From Eukaryota sp. TZLM1-RC (taxonomy: Eukaryota; Metamonada: BaSk clade), in NCBI GenBank assembly GCA_040285825.1, contig JAUPSS010000007.1:1264501-1328500 (forward strand): a stretch of DNA of 64,000 bases. Direction: 5' to 3'. This document shows positions 43,505 through 53,732 of this stretch, one piece after another (positions within the stretch are counted from its first letter, which is position 1; the number at the start of each line of letters is the position of its first letter). Below the pieces are notes generated by a model that was given only the letters and a program-made list of their open reading frames with translations, had not been told where the DNA came from and ran no database searches. A program made the translations under genes and the position numbers.

Positions 43505-43894
43505 TCATTTAACACAATTGAATTTATGGCATCTGAATTATTGGATGTAGAACCAGGAATGTTGAAAAGTCACTTATTTTCTTCAGCAAATTTGGGTGGT
43601 ATTGGATTTACTAAATCTTCAATTTTGTGTCACTCAGCATTCTTGGGTGGTGGCAAAAAATTGATTGATGAATTTTCTCGTAGATTTCCTGATGATTCTC
43701 ATCTGTTAGTTCCCAGTTGTAGTCCATATTTGCATGAGTTATCTTGTGAACTTGATAGATTGCCACCACAAATTTGGAACAAATGTTGTCCTCAATCAAT
43801 TCAAGAAATTCCAAACCGATCTCTTTTTCATTTACAGTTTTGCTGTTCAAAGCTTCAAAAAAAATTGTCAAAGATTTTTGAAAGCTTGGATTTT
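43505..43894 (+). mobile_element. Retroelement family D RT end and linker
   Basis: Encodes SSANLGGIGFTKSSILCHSAFLGG (RT thumb/linker type) and WNKCCPQSIQEIPNRSLFHLQF...LQKKLSKIFESLDF. The open frame is interrupted at 43894 by an opposite-strand insertion, and the host sequence resumes at 44774. Confidence 0.75.
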
Positions 43895-44773
43895 TTTAAA
43901 AAACTGGAATATTTATTGAGATAAAAATAACCATCTAGAATTCAATATCCTCCAAACAAGCGTCACTATTACTGAACCTACTCACAGCATTACGTTCATA
44001 TTCTACACCGACAGCTAAAAGTGCCTTTGAAATCATTGTAGGAATAGACTTGAAAATGCAAAAAACAATTCTATTTAACCAGAAAGTGGAGTTCATTATT
44101 TTACCAGACCTATTCAGTAACACTTTTTTAAAATTTTCCAAAAAGTGCAACCCTGAAGGTCCAATATTGCCAAAAAGAGAAATTGCAAACGGCACAAACT
44201 GATATTTCACATGTTCCACCCTACCTAACTGTACCAAAGGTTCTTCATATTTTTTATCTTCTTTTTTTCAACATTAGATAACGGCGAATCAGCGGAATAG
44301 ACTAAACGAGCAGCAGAATTTTTGCAAACATCAACTGAGACAACATCTACAACATTGAGAACACCATCGATCCCTGGAGCTACTAAATCTGCCCTTCTTT
44401 TACCAAAGGAATCATCAGTTTGATCTGAAGACAGCTTACGTACTAGTGGCTCAATAAATGCCTCTATATTGAAACTTTTGCACATGGCATATAATTGATC
44501 ACAAACTGAGTCATGAACAATTGAGCGATAAGTTATAAAATACTCACAGTTTAAAATATGGGACAGTGTAACAACACTCTTGCAGCGACAAATTAAATCA
44601 TTTGGTAAAGAACAAGGCCATAGAAAACATCTCATTCTCAATGCAGTGGTCCATTGGTGAACATTAAGTAGAAGGCCATAAATGTTGGGAATTTGGGAGA
44701 TCAGGCAACTTGAACAACTGTCTTCAAGATCAATCCAAAAGTTTGCAAAAACGGGATTTTTTTCCTTAGCCAA
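43895..44773 (-). mobile_element. Family D 3' insertion with 14-bp target-site duplication
   Basis: An 879-bp minus-strand insertion flanked by AAAGCTTGGATTTT at 43881-43894 and 44774-44787. It carries the knuckle CRCKSVVTLSHILNC, endonuclease core RRADLVAPG...VVDVVSVDV and terminal block, nearly identical to 39503-40400. It is 5'-truncated just before the KNPVFANF segment, as expected from incomplete target-primed reverse transcription. Confidence 0.85.
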
Positions 44774-44875
44774 AAAGCTTGGATTTTGAGAATTTCAATG
44801 TAAGATTCATTTCATCTTCATATACCAGAAATCTCAACATATTACTACTATTTGATATTTTTGTGCTGTTAGCCG

Positions 44876-46864
44876 ATGTCTGATGAAGAACCAATCATGT
44901 TTGAGGAACCCATTCCTCTTCCTTCTGTCGATCTGATCAGTCCATCCTTCCGAGAATGCCTCTCCTTCTCCACCAATGCCATCCTTAGTCCTTCTTCTCC
45001 CGATTTCAAATCTTGGAGGGACAGTGGCATTCCCGCAGGGTTCAACTTTTCCATCCCCACAGCATTTGCTTCCACAGACCTCGATCTTCCTCTTCTTTCC
45101 CCCAAACCCCCATCCTGCTCCCACTGCGGTACATGGTTATGCTCTTTCGCCTCCGTTGATGGTAGTTCGTGGACGTGTCCTGTCTGCAATGAAACCAATA
45201 CTACTGATGATGACGTCACCATTCCTCCCTCAAAACCATACGTTGATTACCTCATGTCTTCTCTTCCATTGTCGCAGGCTCAAGCCGATCCTTTGCATTT
45301 CGTTTTCGTTCTTTGTGCTTCCCAGAAAACAAATGTTTTATCTTTTTTTGAAACTTTAAAGGAATTAATTAATCCAGAGATTGAGTATTTATTTAAGTTT
45401 GGCTTAATTTTCAATCACGAATTACCTTCTTTTTATTGTAAGAATACTTTTTTGGCTGCCCCAGACCAATCATTTTTTCAATCATTTTCTGACCTGTTGC
45501 CGGTTATTCATGACCTTCTCGAGACTTTTGAAGATGATGACATCACCGATTCTCCAAATTTTGAGTTAATTGCACAAAATTTTGACAACAACTTCATTTC
45601 TTTTGCTCTTTTTACAAATAATGCCATTAAATCTATTCAATCTTATAAAAAAGTTGATGCAAACTACATGCTTTCTATTTTTAGTAACAATTGTAACCGT
45701 GATGACCTTGATTTTGACCCGGATCCACGTGTTTCAGTATTCAACCTGGAAAGTGCATCAGTTTCTGTTTCTGTTTTTTATTCAAAATCACAATCACTTT
45801 TATTTTCTTCAATTTTGGCTCCAAAAGTGACCCTCATGGCAGTCAGGTCAACGCCAGTCCTCAAAAAGTCAAGTAAAGTCCTTGGCAGTCTTGCACATTC
45901 GCCAGATATTGAGATTTCTGAGCGTCATTCTAGACTTGTATATCCTCTATCGACTTTTTCAAGGGAATTCTCTTTAATTTTTGACCTTGATGAACGATTG
46001 CTGACTGTTGATGATGTTGTGATTCAAGTTTCCTGTAGATTCCCGACTGTCATTCGTGATGACGGTCACCTACACGTTGCTTCTGTTCTTCGAGTTTGCA
46101 GTAGAAGATTGCCAGTTTTGAATGATTTATCTGAATTGTTAAAAGAATTCATATCACCTATTTCAGGTTTAATTCTTTTTGGCAAAGGGCTCATTAATCA
46201 AAAACTCAATCAAACTTCTATGATGACGTGATTTGATGGGTTAGCCAAGTGTTTACTTTCTGTTTCTAGTATAAATGCAAACACAAGTGAATTACTCAAT
46301 TTTCTTTATTTTTGCAGAAATAGACTTAAATTTTCACCTCAATTTGTTTTTTCAATTTGTAATTTACCAATTTCTATTTTAAAAACCTTGATTGTTCCTA
46401 CTATTTATAAATTTTCTACCGAAGATGCCCCCCAACGCACAAATCCAGGCAAACGTGATTTGATTGATCAAAATGATTGGATTATAGTTGATTATGGCCT
46501 TAATGTTGCGTCTATACCACCAGAAATTAATGAATTTGGAGATGAATTTGCAAAAGAAATTGATAACTTTATTATTAGTTTATTTGACAAAAAAACAGAA
46601 GATTATGGCAGCAGTGAATTCAAATTTACAAAGATTGTTACAGCAAAAAGAAGTCTCTTGAATTCGATTACTGTAGATAGTGAAGGCAAAATTAATGCTG
46701 AGAATTTAAAAGGTATTTTTGAAAAAATTTCTGAATGCACCACCAAAAAGAGTTTAAATATTTTGAACAAAATTTCTGATTTTCTGGGAATAACAGGTGA
46801 AATAGTTGAGGAAAATGGAATTAATGACTACTATTTGACAATGTCAGATAAAATTTGCGAATAA
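44876..46864 (+). CDS. Sec23-like COPII coat protein with one in-frame TGA
   Basis: One frame runs from ATG 44876 to TAA 46864 (about 662 codons), interrupted only by TGA at 46229-46231. Residues about 82-110 form the Sec23/Sec24 zinc finger (CSHCGTWLC...WTCPVCNETN). A trunk-like alpha/beta region (LHFVFVLCASQKTN) follows, then beta-sandwich and helical parts. After the TGA, FDGLAKCLLSV and LKFSPQFVF...LIVPTIYKF match the Sec23 helical domain and the start of its gelsolin-like end. Sec23 with Sec24 forms the inner COPII coat on ER exit sites and activates Sar1. The sequence is divergent. The TGA may be a real lesion, a readthrough site, or part of a 42-nt intron (46228-46269, GT...TTCTAG) that would keep the frame. 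It converges with the next gene, 26 bp apart. Confidence 0.65.
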
Positions 46865-46889
46865 AATGTATAATTGGTTATAAATTTTG

Positions 46890-49800
46890 TTATTTTTTCT
46901 TCTTTTTCCCTTTTTTATCGCTTTTTCTTTTAGTTAATCTTGTACTTATAAATGATTCTTGATTGATTAAAATTTGATGGATTGAATGAAAATCACCAAG
47001 TTCAATCGAAGACACGTCATCCAAAATTTGATTAGATGATCTGTATTTCGATTCCTCTAAAATTTGAACACCTTGACAATGTTGACGAAGAGGGTCACCT
47101 TCAGAAAAACTTTCCAACTTTGCAGGAGTAATATCATAAAGATGTAAGAGAGCTTTTTGAGCCGCACTCGCCAAAATTTGCCATCTGCAGTCGATATCAA
47201 GTGATCTGTTCTTTAAAATTTGGTCTTCTGACAACTCTTTTGGAATGAGCTCAATAGTGTCTTCATTTTCGACTTTCTCAAATATTAAATTTTCTAAATT
47301 TTCGATAACCTTCAAAACTTGATCTTGAAATGATCCTAATTTCGAACAAGTAAATAATACTTGATCAAAATTATGAAAAGGAAAATGAACAGTGCAACGA
47401 ATGATTGTCTCCATCAAAACCAATCTGCAATAATCAAAATTTGATTGATTGGGAAGATTTTGAGCGAACGGAAACCTTAATAAATCACTAATGAAGGTTC
47501 TGAATAAATATCTTTTATGCTGAATCAAATTAAATAATTCATTGATTTGAATATAAAAGTATTGTTGCCATTCCTGACTGGGTGACGTGATGTGATTGAC
47601 TAAAACAGTCAATAACCCTTTGGAAATGACCGGACACACAATACTTTCAAATCTGTTTAGCAAATTAGTAATAGATTGGGCCGATTTGAGCCTGATTGAT
47701 GCACAATTTGTGAACAAAGTCGAAAATTCATCTGCATTGTAGTCCAAATTTTCAAAATTTGGTACATGCAAAGGAGTGAAAATCAACTGGGAAAAGATCA
47801 CTGCAAGCTCAGATGGTAAGACCAAGCCAAAATTTGACAAAACTTCTAAAAAATTGGTGCAACTACTCCAAAGACCGATCAAATCTGATTGATTGCAATT
47901 TGATTGTCGTGTTGACAAAGCACGTTTAATCATTGGCAAAAATTTGGTTGCTATACAAACTGAACAATTATCGCCTTCATCAGAACTCAAATTTTCGGAA
48001 TTTTGAACAATTTTGCCTTCCTTCTGTAAAACCGAAACAGAGTTAGTAATTAATTGGGTCAAAATTGTGATTTGATGACGTGACGGTGACGTGACGAGTT
48101 TCCAGTTTCCTAAAATGGAACAAATAAAGGTCGACAACTTCGGAAACCGGTCAATAATCCAAAAAGCTGATGGTACAGTTAAAGTTGACATTTGGATAAA
48201 ACTTTGCTCATTCTTGGTTTCCTCTAGAGAAAGAAAAACACCGAGTTGTCTGAAAGCGACGTAATGACAAATTATTAAAAAATTCAAAACAGAGCTCAAC
48301 TGTAGATCAGTAAAGCTCATGACAAACGCAGTTACAGCTGACAGTAACCTATGTGGAGTGTTGACTGAATATTTCGAAATATTTGCCAAATTTTCATTTG
48401 ACTTCAACAATAAACTACAAAGATCATCAGTACTTGTGACAAGCAAAGACTTGTCTGCCACAAATGCAATTCCAGTTAATTTCTTCAGAAATCCCTTGAC
48501 CCCATCAATGATTTTTGACCTGTTGACGTGATTCTCTGACAGAATACCAACTAATTTTGCTGCCGAATAAATAGAGTTGGGACTGCTAATTTGCTCTTGT
48601 AGAGAAACCTTTATGCATTTGTCCATTAAAATAGTTGATGTAGTTTCGGTTGGTCTTCCTGGTAAAATATGCGAAATTATCATCAAAAAAAGGTCAAGAG
48701 AATCGGAAATCAGAGCTCTATGAGTCATTACAGTGATTTGGTCTGATGACGTGTCTGATTTTGGTGACGTGTCATTTTTATCTGATCTTGGAGCAGGAGG
48801 ATTCAATAATGCAATCAGAAGATCATCAGAAAAGAGATCAGCCATCAAATGTGCTAAAATTTTGGCGAATGAATTGAAAATTTGGACTAAACAATGAACA
48901 AAACTTAAATTTTCAACAGTAATCTCTTTTTCATTTAACAAATTTTCACAACTTTTCACCAAATATTTCATTAAACAGACAAAAATTTGACGTGTTTTTA
49001 ATTGTCCTGGTTTTAAATTTTCCTCCCTCAATACCAAATATTCAGGAATAGATTCATTCAAGAGTTCAATATTTAGATTACTTTGAGCCATCAGAATTAA
49101 AATTTTGGCCCTGTTTTTAAGAGATCCAGGGTTGATCTCTTCTCTGAGCATCAAGGGTGTCATTGTAAAAGGTTCAAAATTTGGCAGAGAGGAGAAAAAC
49201 AAGTCAAAAGAAAGAGAGATGGCATGGTCTCTAACAGAATCCTCGGGGTCAGTTAAAAAGGTCAATAATGACGTGATCAATTTGATTGTGATTGAATTAT
49301 TTTGAAGATTTTTGAGTAGTAAAATTTTGACAATATTTAAAACCTTCGCACGGACAGAAACTGACACGTCATCGGCCACAGAAAGGATCATTGAAACGTA
49401 ATTCTCAACAGTCTCCAAAATTTCAGATTCAATCAAATTTGATTTCAATTTGTCATCAATCAAATCAAAAATAAATCCAATTGTGGTAGTCTTGACAGTA
49501 GCGCTGTCATCTTTTAAAAAATTGGGCAAAATTTCAATCAATTGTCGATGAAGGTCAGAACTATTGATAGTGGCTGCCGTTTGCAAAACAGCTTTAACGG
49601 CCCATGATTTAATTGCAGGAGGTGCTGTGAAAGCAAACGAGATTAACTTTTGAAAAATAAAATTATGAGTTTGTGTGGTGAAAATAGAATGACCTGACAA
49701 AGTAGGAACAAATGAAAGAAAAAGGCTGATTGCCCATGATGATTTGATTGATGACGTCATCGGAAAGTGATTGAGATTGACTGATTTGATTGCGGTTTTG

Positions 49801-51677
49801 ATTGTTGAAATGATTGACAGATCTGGAGCCTTTATAGTATTAGGAGAGACTGATTCTTTGATGTGATTCAAGATATTTAATAGACCATTTCTTTTTTCAA
49901 CCAAATCATCTTGAATTAATTTTTTCTTTCCTTTTTTAATTTCTTTTGGACCAAGAATTGCATTTAAAATATCAGTAACTAGGGCTAAAATGAAATCAAT
50001 TTGGCCAGAAAATGGTCCAGAAAGGCAAAATTTCGACACCTTCTCACAGGATTCCCCCATAAGCCCAAGATAGACAATTCCAAACGCTAACCACCGCAGC
50101 CCCATTTTAACCTCAATCAAATCATCGACATCAATCAAATTTTTGATTAGATTCTCGACAGTAAATAAGCAATTACAAGCTGAACAAAACCAAAATTCTT
50201 GGGACTCAACATTTGCGCAACCAACTTCACACTCAGTATGAAGCCAAAATCCACAATAATCACAGCAAACTGCGGTTTTATTTTCAGAAAAAGTATTACA
50301 GAGACACTTCACTAGTGAAGTATCAGTATTAGGTTCAATTGCCAGAGTAAATAAATGAGGAATTCCCTCACAACAATTTAGTTTTTTTAATAAATTTCCA
50401 AGTAGTTTAATAAGTTTTTGTTTTTCTCTGTAACCTATTTTTGAATCTGGTCTCAACTCATTAATAATGGACATTAAAATGGAAGAAACTGTGAGATAGC
50501 TGGAAAAAGCTTCTGGAAACAAAAGCAGCTCAATGATGTCAGCAATGACGTCATCAGCTCCTTTTTGACCTTCAATCAATGCTGTGATTAATTTTGAGCT
50601 GATTGATTGTGATAATTGTTTCATTTCACTAATATTGTCAAAACAAGCTGCTGGTAGTGCCACAATGAATTGGGCAAAAAAACTAATTTCTGATTCGGAA
50701 TTTCCAACAAATATTTTAATTCTCAATAAATTCGGATTTATAAAAGACGAAAAAATTGAAAAAAGTTCGGAAATAATTGAGTCGGATTTACCGTTTGAAG
50801 CTGAAAATAAAAGAAAACGCAAAACTTGATTGGAAAATGATTGCATTTTTGATTGTTGACTGCGACTGATTGATTCTGTCGATGTTACTAAAAAAGGAAA
50901 AAATGACGTGATAAGGGAGTCAACAAAATCAAGTGTTAACGGAAGGAGATCACAAATGGAGACTATTATTGAACCAATGGAGTCAAAGAGATTCTGTTTT
51001 ATTAACCCTTTGGAAACGTCATCAATCAAAATTTTTGACCCTATGCAAGTAAGTCTCACCATTGAATAGACCAAATCGTAATTACCAAATCTATTGTCTT
51101 CATTCTTAAATAATAAACATAATGATTTGATAAATGAAAAGATTGACGAAATAAGGTCAAAAATAACTGAAACCTGACCGTCATCAAGGGTTAACAGCTC
51201 ATCAATCAATCGTGAGAAAAAGAGACTAAATACATTGATGCAAAAATCGATTGTGTCTAAAGGCAAAAGTATTTCAAATTCCTTTACAATGTCATTTGTT
51301 ATAACAACTTCTGCTTCAATATAATGTGCGATTCTTGAAAATGCGGTGGTTAAGCTACCTAGACCCACGTGCTGATTTTCGATTAATTGGTCAAAAAAAG
51401 TCCTACTGACTGCAGAAGACCCGAGTGAAGGGGTGAGTAACTGGGTAATGGCTTTCAAAGAAGAAGTACATGAGAGGGGCAGAAAGGAGAATCTGTGAGA
51501 GGATGTATGAGGACGTTTTGGGTGGGCGTCGGATCGTCTTCGTCGGGAGAGTTTAAGTTTGAGGGAATGTGCAAAGGAGTGTTGAGAGTCTTCTTGTGAT
51601 GATGGATAATAGGAGGATGTGGTTTGGGAAGCTACGCTTTGGGAGAGAGGATCTTGGGACGACTCAGAAGGATCCAT
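46890..51677 (-). CDS. Scc2/NIPBL-like cohesin loader with PHD finger
   Basis: An intact frame of about 1595 residues from the first ATG (51677). The open frame extends to 51746 but has no upstream ATG, and the extra codons read as a pyrimidine-rich leader. Residues about 455-505 form a PHD finger (KCLCNTF...CCDYCGFWLHTEC...WFCSACNC, Cys4-His-Cys3). Most of the remainder is HEAT-type helical repeats, including SVSVRAKVLNIVKILL and DPEDSVRDHAISLSFDLF near residues 800-860, which resemble the core of Scc2/NIPBL. That protein, with Scc4, loads cohesin onto chromatin. A PHD finger is known in plant SCC2. The C-terminus is a Lys-rich tail suited to nuclear localisation. The Scc2 call rests on the PHD-HEAT order and the repeat sequence; another HEAT protein is possible. 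Confidence 0.65.
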   Translation of the reverse strand: MDPSESSQDPLSQSVASQTTSSYYPSSQEDSQHSFAHSLKLKLSRRRRSDAHPKRPHTSSHRFSFLPLSCTSSLKAITQLLTPSLGSSAVSRTFFDQLIENQHVGLGSLTTAFSRIAHYIEAEVVITNDIVKEFEILLPLDTIDFCINVFSLFFSRLIDELLTLDDGQVSVIFDLISSIFSFIKSLCLLFKNEDNRFGNYDLVYSMVRLTCIGSKILIDDVSKGLIKQNLFDSIGSIIVSICDLLPLTLDFVDSLITSFFPFLVTSTESISRSQQSKMQSFSNQVLRFLLFSASNGKSDSIISELFSIFSSFINPNLLRIKIFVGNSESEISFFAQFIVALPAACFDNISEMKQLSQSISSKLITALIEGQKGADDVIADIIELLLFPEAFSSYLTVSSILMSIINELRPDSKIGYREKQKLIKLLGNLLKKLNCCEGIPHLFTLAIEPNTDTSLVKCLCNTFSENKTAVCCDYCGFWLHTECEVGCANVESQEFWFCSACNCLFTVENLIKNLIDVDDLIEVKMGLRWLAFGIVYLGLMGESCEKVSKFCLSGPFSGQIDFILALVTDILNAILGPKEIKKGKKKLIQDDLVEKRNGLLNILNHIKESVSPNTIKAPDLSIISTIKTAIKSVNLNHFPMTSSIKSSWAISLFLSFVPTLSGHSIFTTQTHNFIFQKLISFAFTAPPAIKSWAVKAVLQTAATINSSDLHRQLIEILPNFLKDDSATVKTTTIGFIFDLIDDKLKSNLIESEILETVENYVSMILSVADDVSVSVRAKVLNIVKILLLKNLQNNSITIKLITSLLTFLTDPEDSVRDHAISLSFDLFFSSLPNFEPFTMTPLMLREEINPGSLKNRAKILILMAQSNLNIELLNESIPEYLVLREENLKPGQLKTRQIFVCLMKYLVKSCENLLNEKEITVENLSFVHCLVQIFNSFAKILAHLMADLFSDDLLIALLNPPAPRSDKNDTSPKSDTSSDQITVMTHRALISDSLDLFLMIISHILPGRPTETTSTILMDKCIKVSLQEQISSPNSIYSAAKLVGILSENHVNRSKIIDGVKGFLKKLTGIAFVADKSLLVTSTDDLCSLLLKSNENLANISKYSVNTPHRLLSAVTAFVMSFTDLQLSSVLNFLIICHYVAFRQLGVFLSLEETKNEQSFIQMSTLTVPSAFWIIDRFPKLSTFICSILGNWKLVTSPSRHQITILTQLITNSVSVLQKEGKIVQNSENLSSDEGDNCSVCIATKFLPMIKRALSTRQSNCNQSDLIGLWSSCTNFLEVLSNFGLVLPSELAVIFSQLIFTPLHVPNFENLDYNADEFSTLFTNCASIRLKSAQSITNLLNRFESIVCPVISKGLLTVLVNHITSPSQEWQQYFYIQINELFNLIQHKRYLFRTFISDLLRFPFAQNLPNQSNFDYCRLVLMETIIRCTVHFPFHNFDQVLFTCSKLGSFQDQVLKVIENLENLIFEKVENEDTIELIPKELSEDQILKNRSLDIDCRWQILASAAQKALLHLYDITPAKLESFSEGDPLRQHCQGVQILEESKYRSSNQILDDVSSIELGDFHSIHQILINQESFISTRLTKRKSDKKGKKKKK

Positions 51678-52160
51678 TGAGAGAGAAAGGGAGAAGAAGA
51701 AAGATAGGAAGAAGAGAGATCGAATAGTGAAAGCGTATCTGACCAACGCACGTTAGGATATGTATCACCAATAACACTGGGGAGGGAAGGTGAAACCGGG
51801 TAGTGCAGGGAAGATGGACTATATCTGTACAATTTAGTGGTGTTTTTCTTTTTGTATAATTATGAAATCCTCTTACACCACACCACTTCTTTCACCAACA
51901 CCATTCTTCTTACCAACACTTGAACGAACACTATAATAAAACATGAATCGATAATATTTTATTTTGGAACTATTAGTTATGTGGTGAGTATTAGCACTTT
52001 TAGTTACAATTTAAATCACATATAATACTACCGTCACTAATATTATTTATTATTATTTATATTATATTATATAAATATTATTCACTAGTATTTACACAAA
52101 CTATTATCAACCACGCACATTCAAAACAGTGAAGGTTCAGAAATAAGTTAATAACCAGAA
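51678..52160. other. Intergenic, AT-rich
   Basis: Upstream region of the Scc2-like gene, with a TATTATTTATATTATATTA run near 52045. No gene supported. Confidence 0.5.
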
Positions 52161-52502
52161 AATCTGCTTTCTCAAGAGTCCGAACCTGAATTCAAGGGGA
52201 TAGGTTTCACTCATAGCAAAAAAGTGAAAACACCACGCAAGGCGTTTCTCAAGTTGTTACAATGTTCATATGCTAATGTGAAGATCGAAGATGAATATAT
52301 GACATCCGCAAAGGTGAAGTGCTGCAAGATGCTACACCAAAAGATATATCGGGAAGCTGATGGTGAAGTTAAAGTTCACAACGCCTATTTCAGTTGTCCG
52401 GAATGTAATCAAGTTTTGTCTAGAGACATTTCTGCATCACTAAATCAGCTAGAAATTGCAGTTAGTGAGCACTACTATGGAACAAGACCAGAAGCGTTCT
52501 AG
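52161..52502 (+). pseudogene. Fanzor / TnpB-like C-terminal fragment (second family)
   Basis: A frame with no ATG start reads KAFLKLLQC, IEDEYMTSAKVKCC, VHNAYFSCPECNQVLSRDISASLNQLEIAV. The DEY-TS-CC...CPEC order is a zinc ribbon as in TnpB/Fanzor, and SRDISASLNQL is the RuvC-III motif with its Asp. It differs clearly from the relic at 15346, so two families are represented. No upstream RuvC-I or -II is found in the preceding AT-rich DNA, so this is a fragment. Confidence 0.5.
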
Positions 52503-53054
52503 AGACCACAAAGAAACTAGCTTCAAAGCTACGTATTGTTCTAGAGGAGAAATGGGCTCACTGAGATTGGTGGTCAATTATTCGAGGATTCTAGAACGTC
52601 TGTGGACGATCTCACCAAGAATGTAAGTTCTTGGAATATCAATTCCAGAAAACCTCAGAAACAGACTTTGTTTTTTATACGTGGTTTAGTTCTAACTGCC
52701 AATCCCTGGAAAAATGTCAATTGACACAAACAACCGAAAACTGTTTTTCACTGGCCTAATATGAAAAAAGTTCATATAAACCAAGTGAAAAGATTTCCAA
52801 CTTGTCAAAATACGACCCGCTGTATCAATTATTTTAACTCTATATAGATTTCAACAATCATGTAAATCATTAGGATTATTTCTGATACAATATTTTTGAT
52901 AACAACAATAATAATGCATAATTTTCAAAAGGTTTTATTGATGCTTATTCTGGTAAATATAATTGAATCATAAGTATTGAAAAAATAGATTAACAGCAGC
53001 AAAATCGCCATTAATTTTTTTCACAATCAATTGTCGTATTTTGATGTTAAATAC
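52503..53054 (+). other. Region holding a Ty3-type integrase zinc-domain relic
   Basis: At about 52674-52820 the plus strand reads HWPNMKKVHINQVKRFPTCQN, matching the WPNMRKDLINHVKRYPTCKK segment of the integrase at 29720, with one stop. The rest is AT-rich with nothing recognised. Confidence 0.55.
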
Positions 53055-53600
53055 TTTATTTGAATTTGCACACTTGATTAAATTAAATCATAACTAATGG
53101 GACGACTATCATTAAACCAAGATTTCCTCTACAAAATCTTGATTTGCTTGCTGTCTAGTTAAAGCTTCTCTAATTCGATTGAAAAACCGCGGTAATCTAT
53201 TAATAATGGCAAATTGAATCCGTGAACGCCATAAAAAAATATCAAATCTTTTCATTGTTTTTTCTTTCACCATTTTTTGGAAGTCATCCAAGAAAGTTTC
53301 TGCTTCAACTGATAATCTTCCATTTATCGAAAATGGGAAAGCAATAAAAACCAGCTGTGTATTTCTATCGACATTTGCATCTTCAATTTCTTTATCATAT
53401 TTTCTATGTTTTTCTTTTGCTTTAAAATCCAGAGCAGCCACAGGATTAAGTTTTCTTCTGTGAACCAAAGTATCGTTTGCAACATTACATGAGACAAAGT
53501 CAACAATAGCTTCAGAATTATCAATCCAATCACAGTATACATCACCTCTATCATCAGAACCAAAATTATTCAGAGAAAGTGTTTCTTTCATTTTGATGTT
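53055..53600 (-). mobile_element. Retroelement family C 3' fragment
   Basis: The minus-strand frame from about 53590 (KETLSLNNFGSDDRGDVY) to 53112 is open through the endonuclease core and terminal block, nearly identical to 16860-17324. The 3' tail, ending TTCAAATAAA, is near 53055. It abuts the truncated LRR gene copy. Confidence 0.85.
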
Positions 53601-53732
53601 TAAAATAATTAGAAGAAAAATGACAAAATCCGTACCAAGTACAACAAATATAATAACATCCTTTTCCAACGATTTTTGCACCAATTGCCAGACCATGTAT
53701 TACCCAAGTTCTTGAAGTTTTGGATCAATTAG

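Noticed and set aside
45570-45830. Phe/Leu-rich plus-strand frame inside the Sec23-like gene
   Set aside because: Out-of-frame shadow of the coding frame.
51678-51746. N-terminal signal peptide on the Scc2-like protein
   Set aside because: The hydrophobic run comes from upstream codons with no ATG in a pyrimidine-rich leader; translation should start at 51677.
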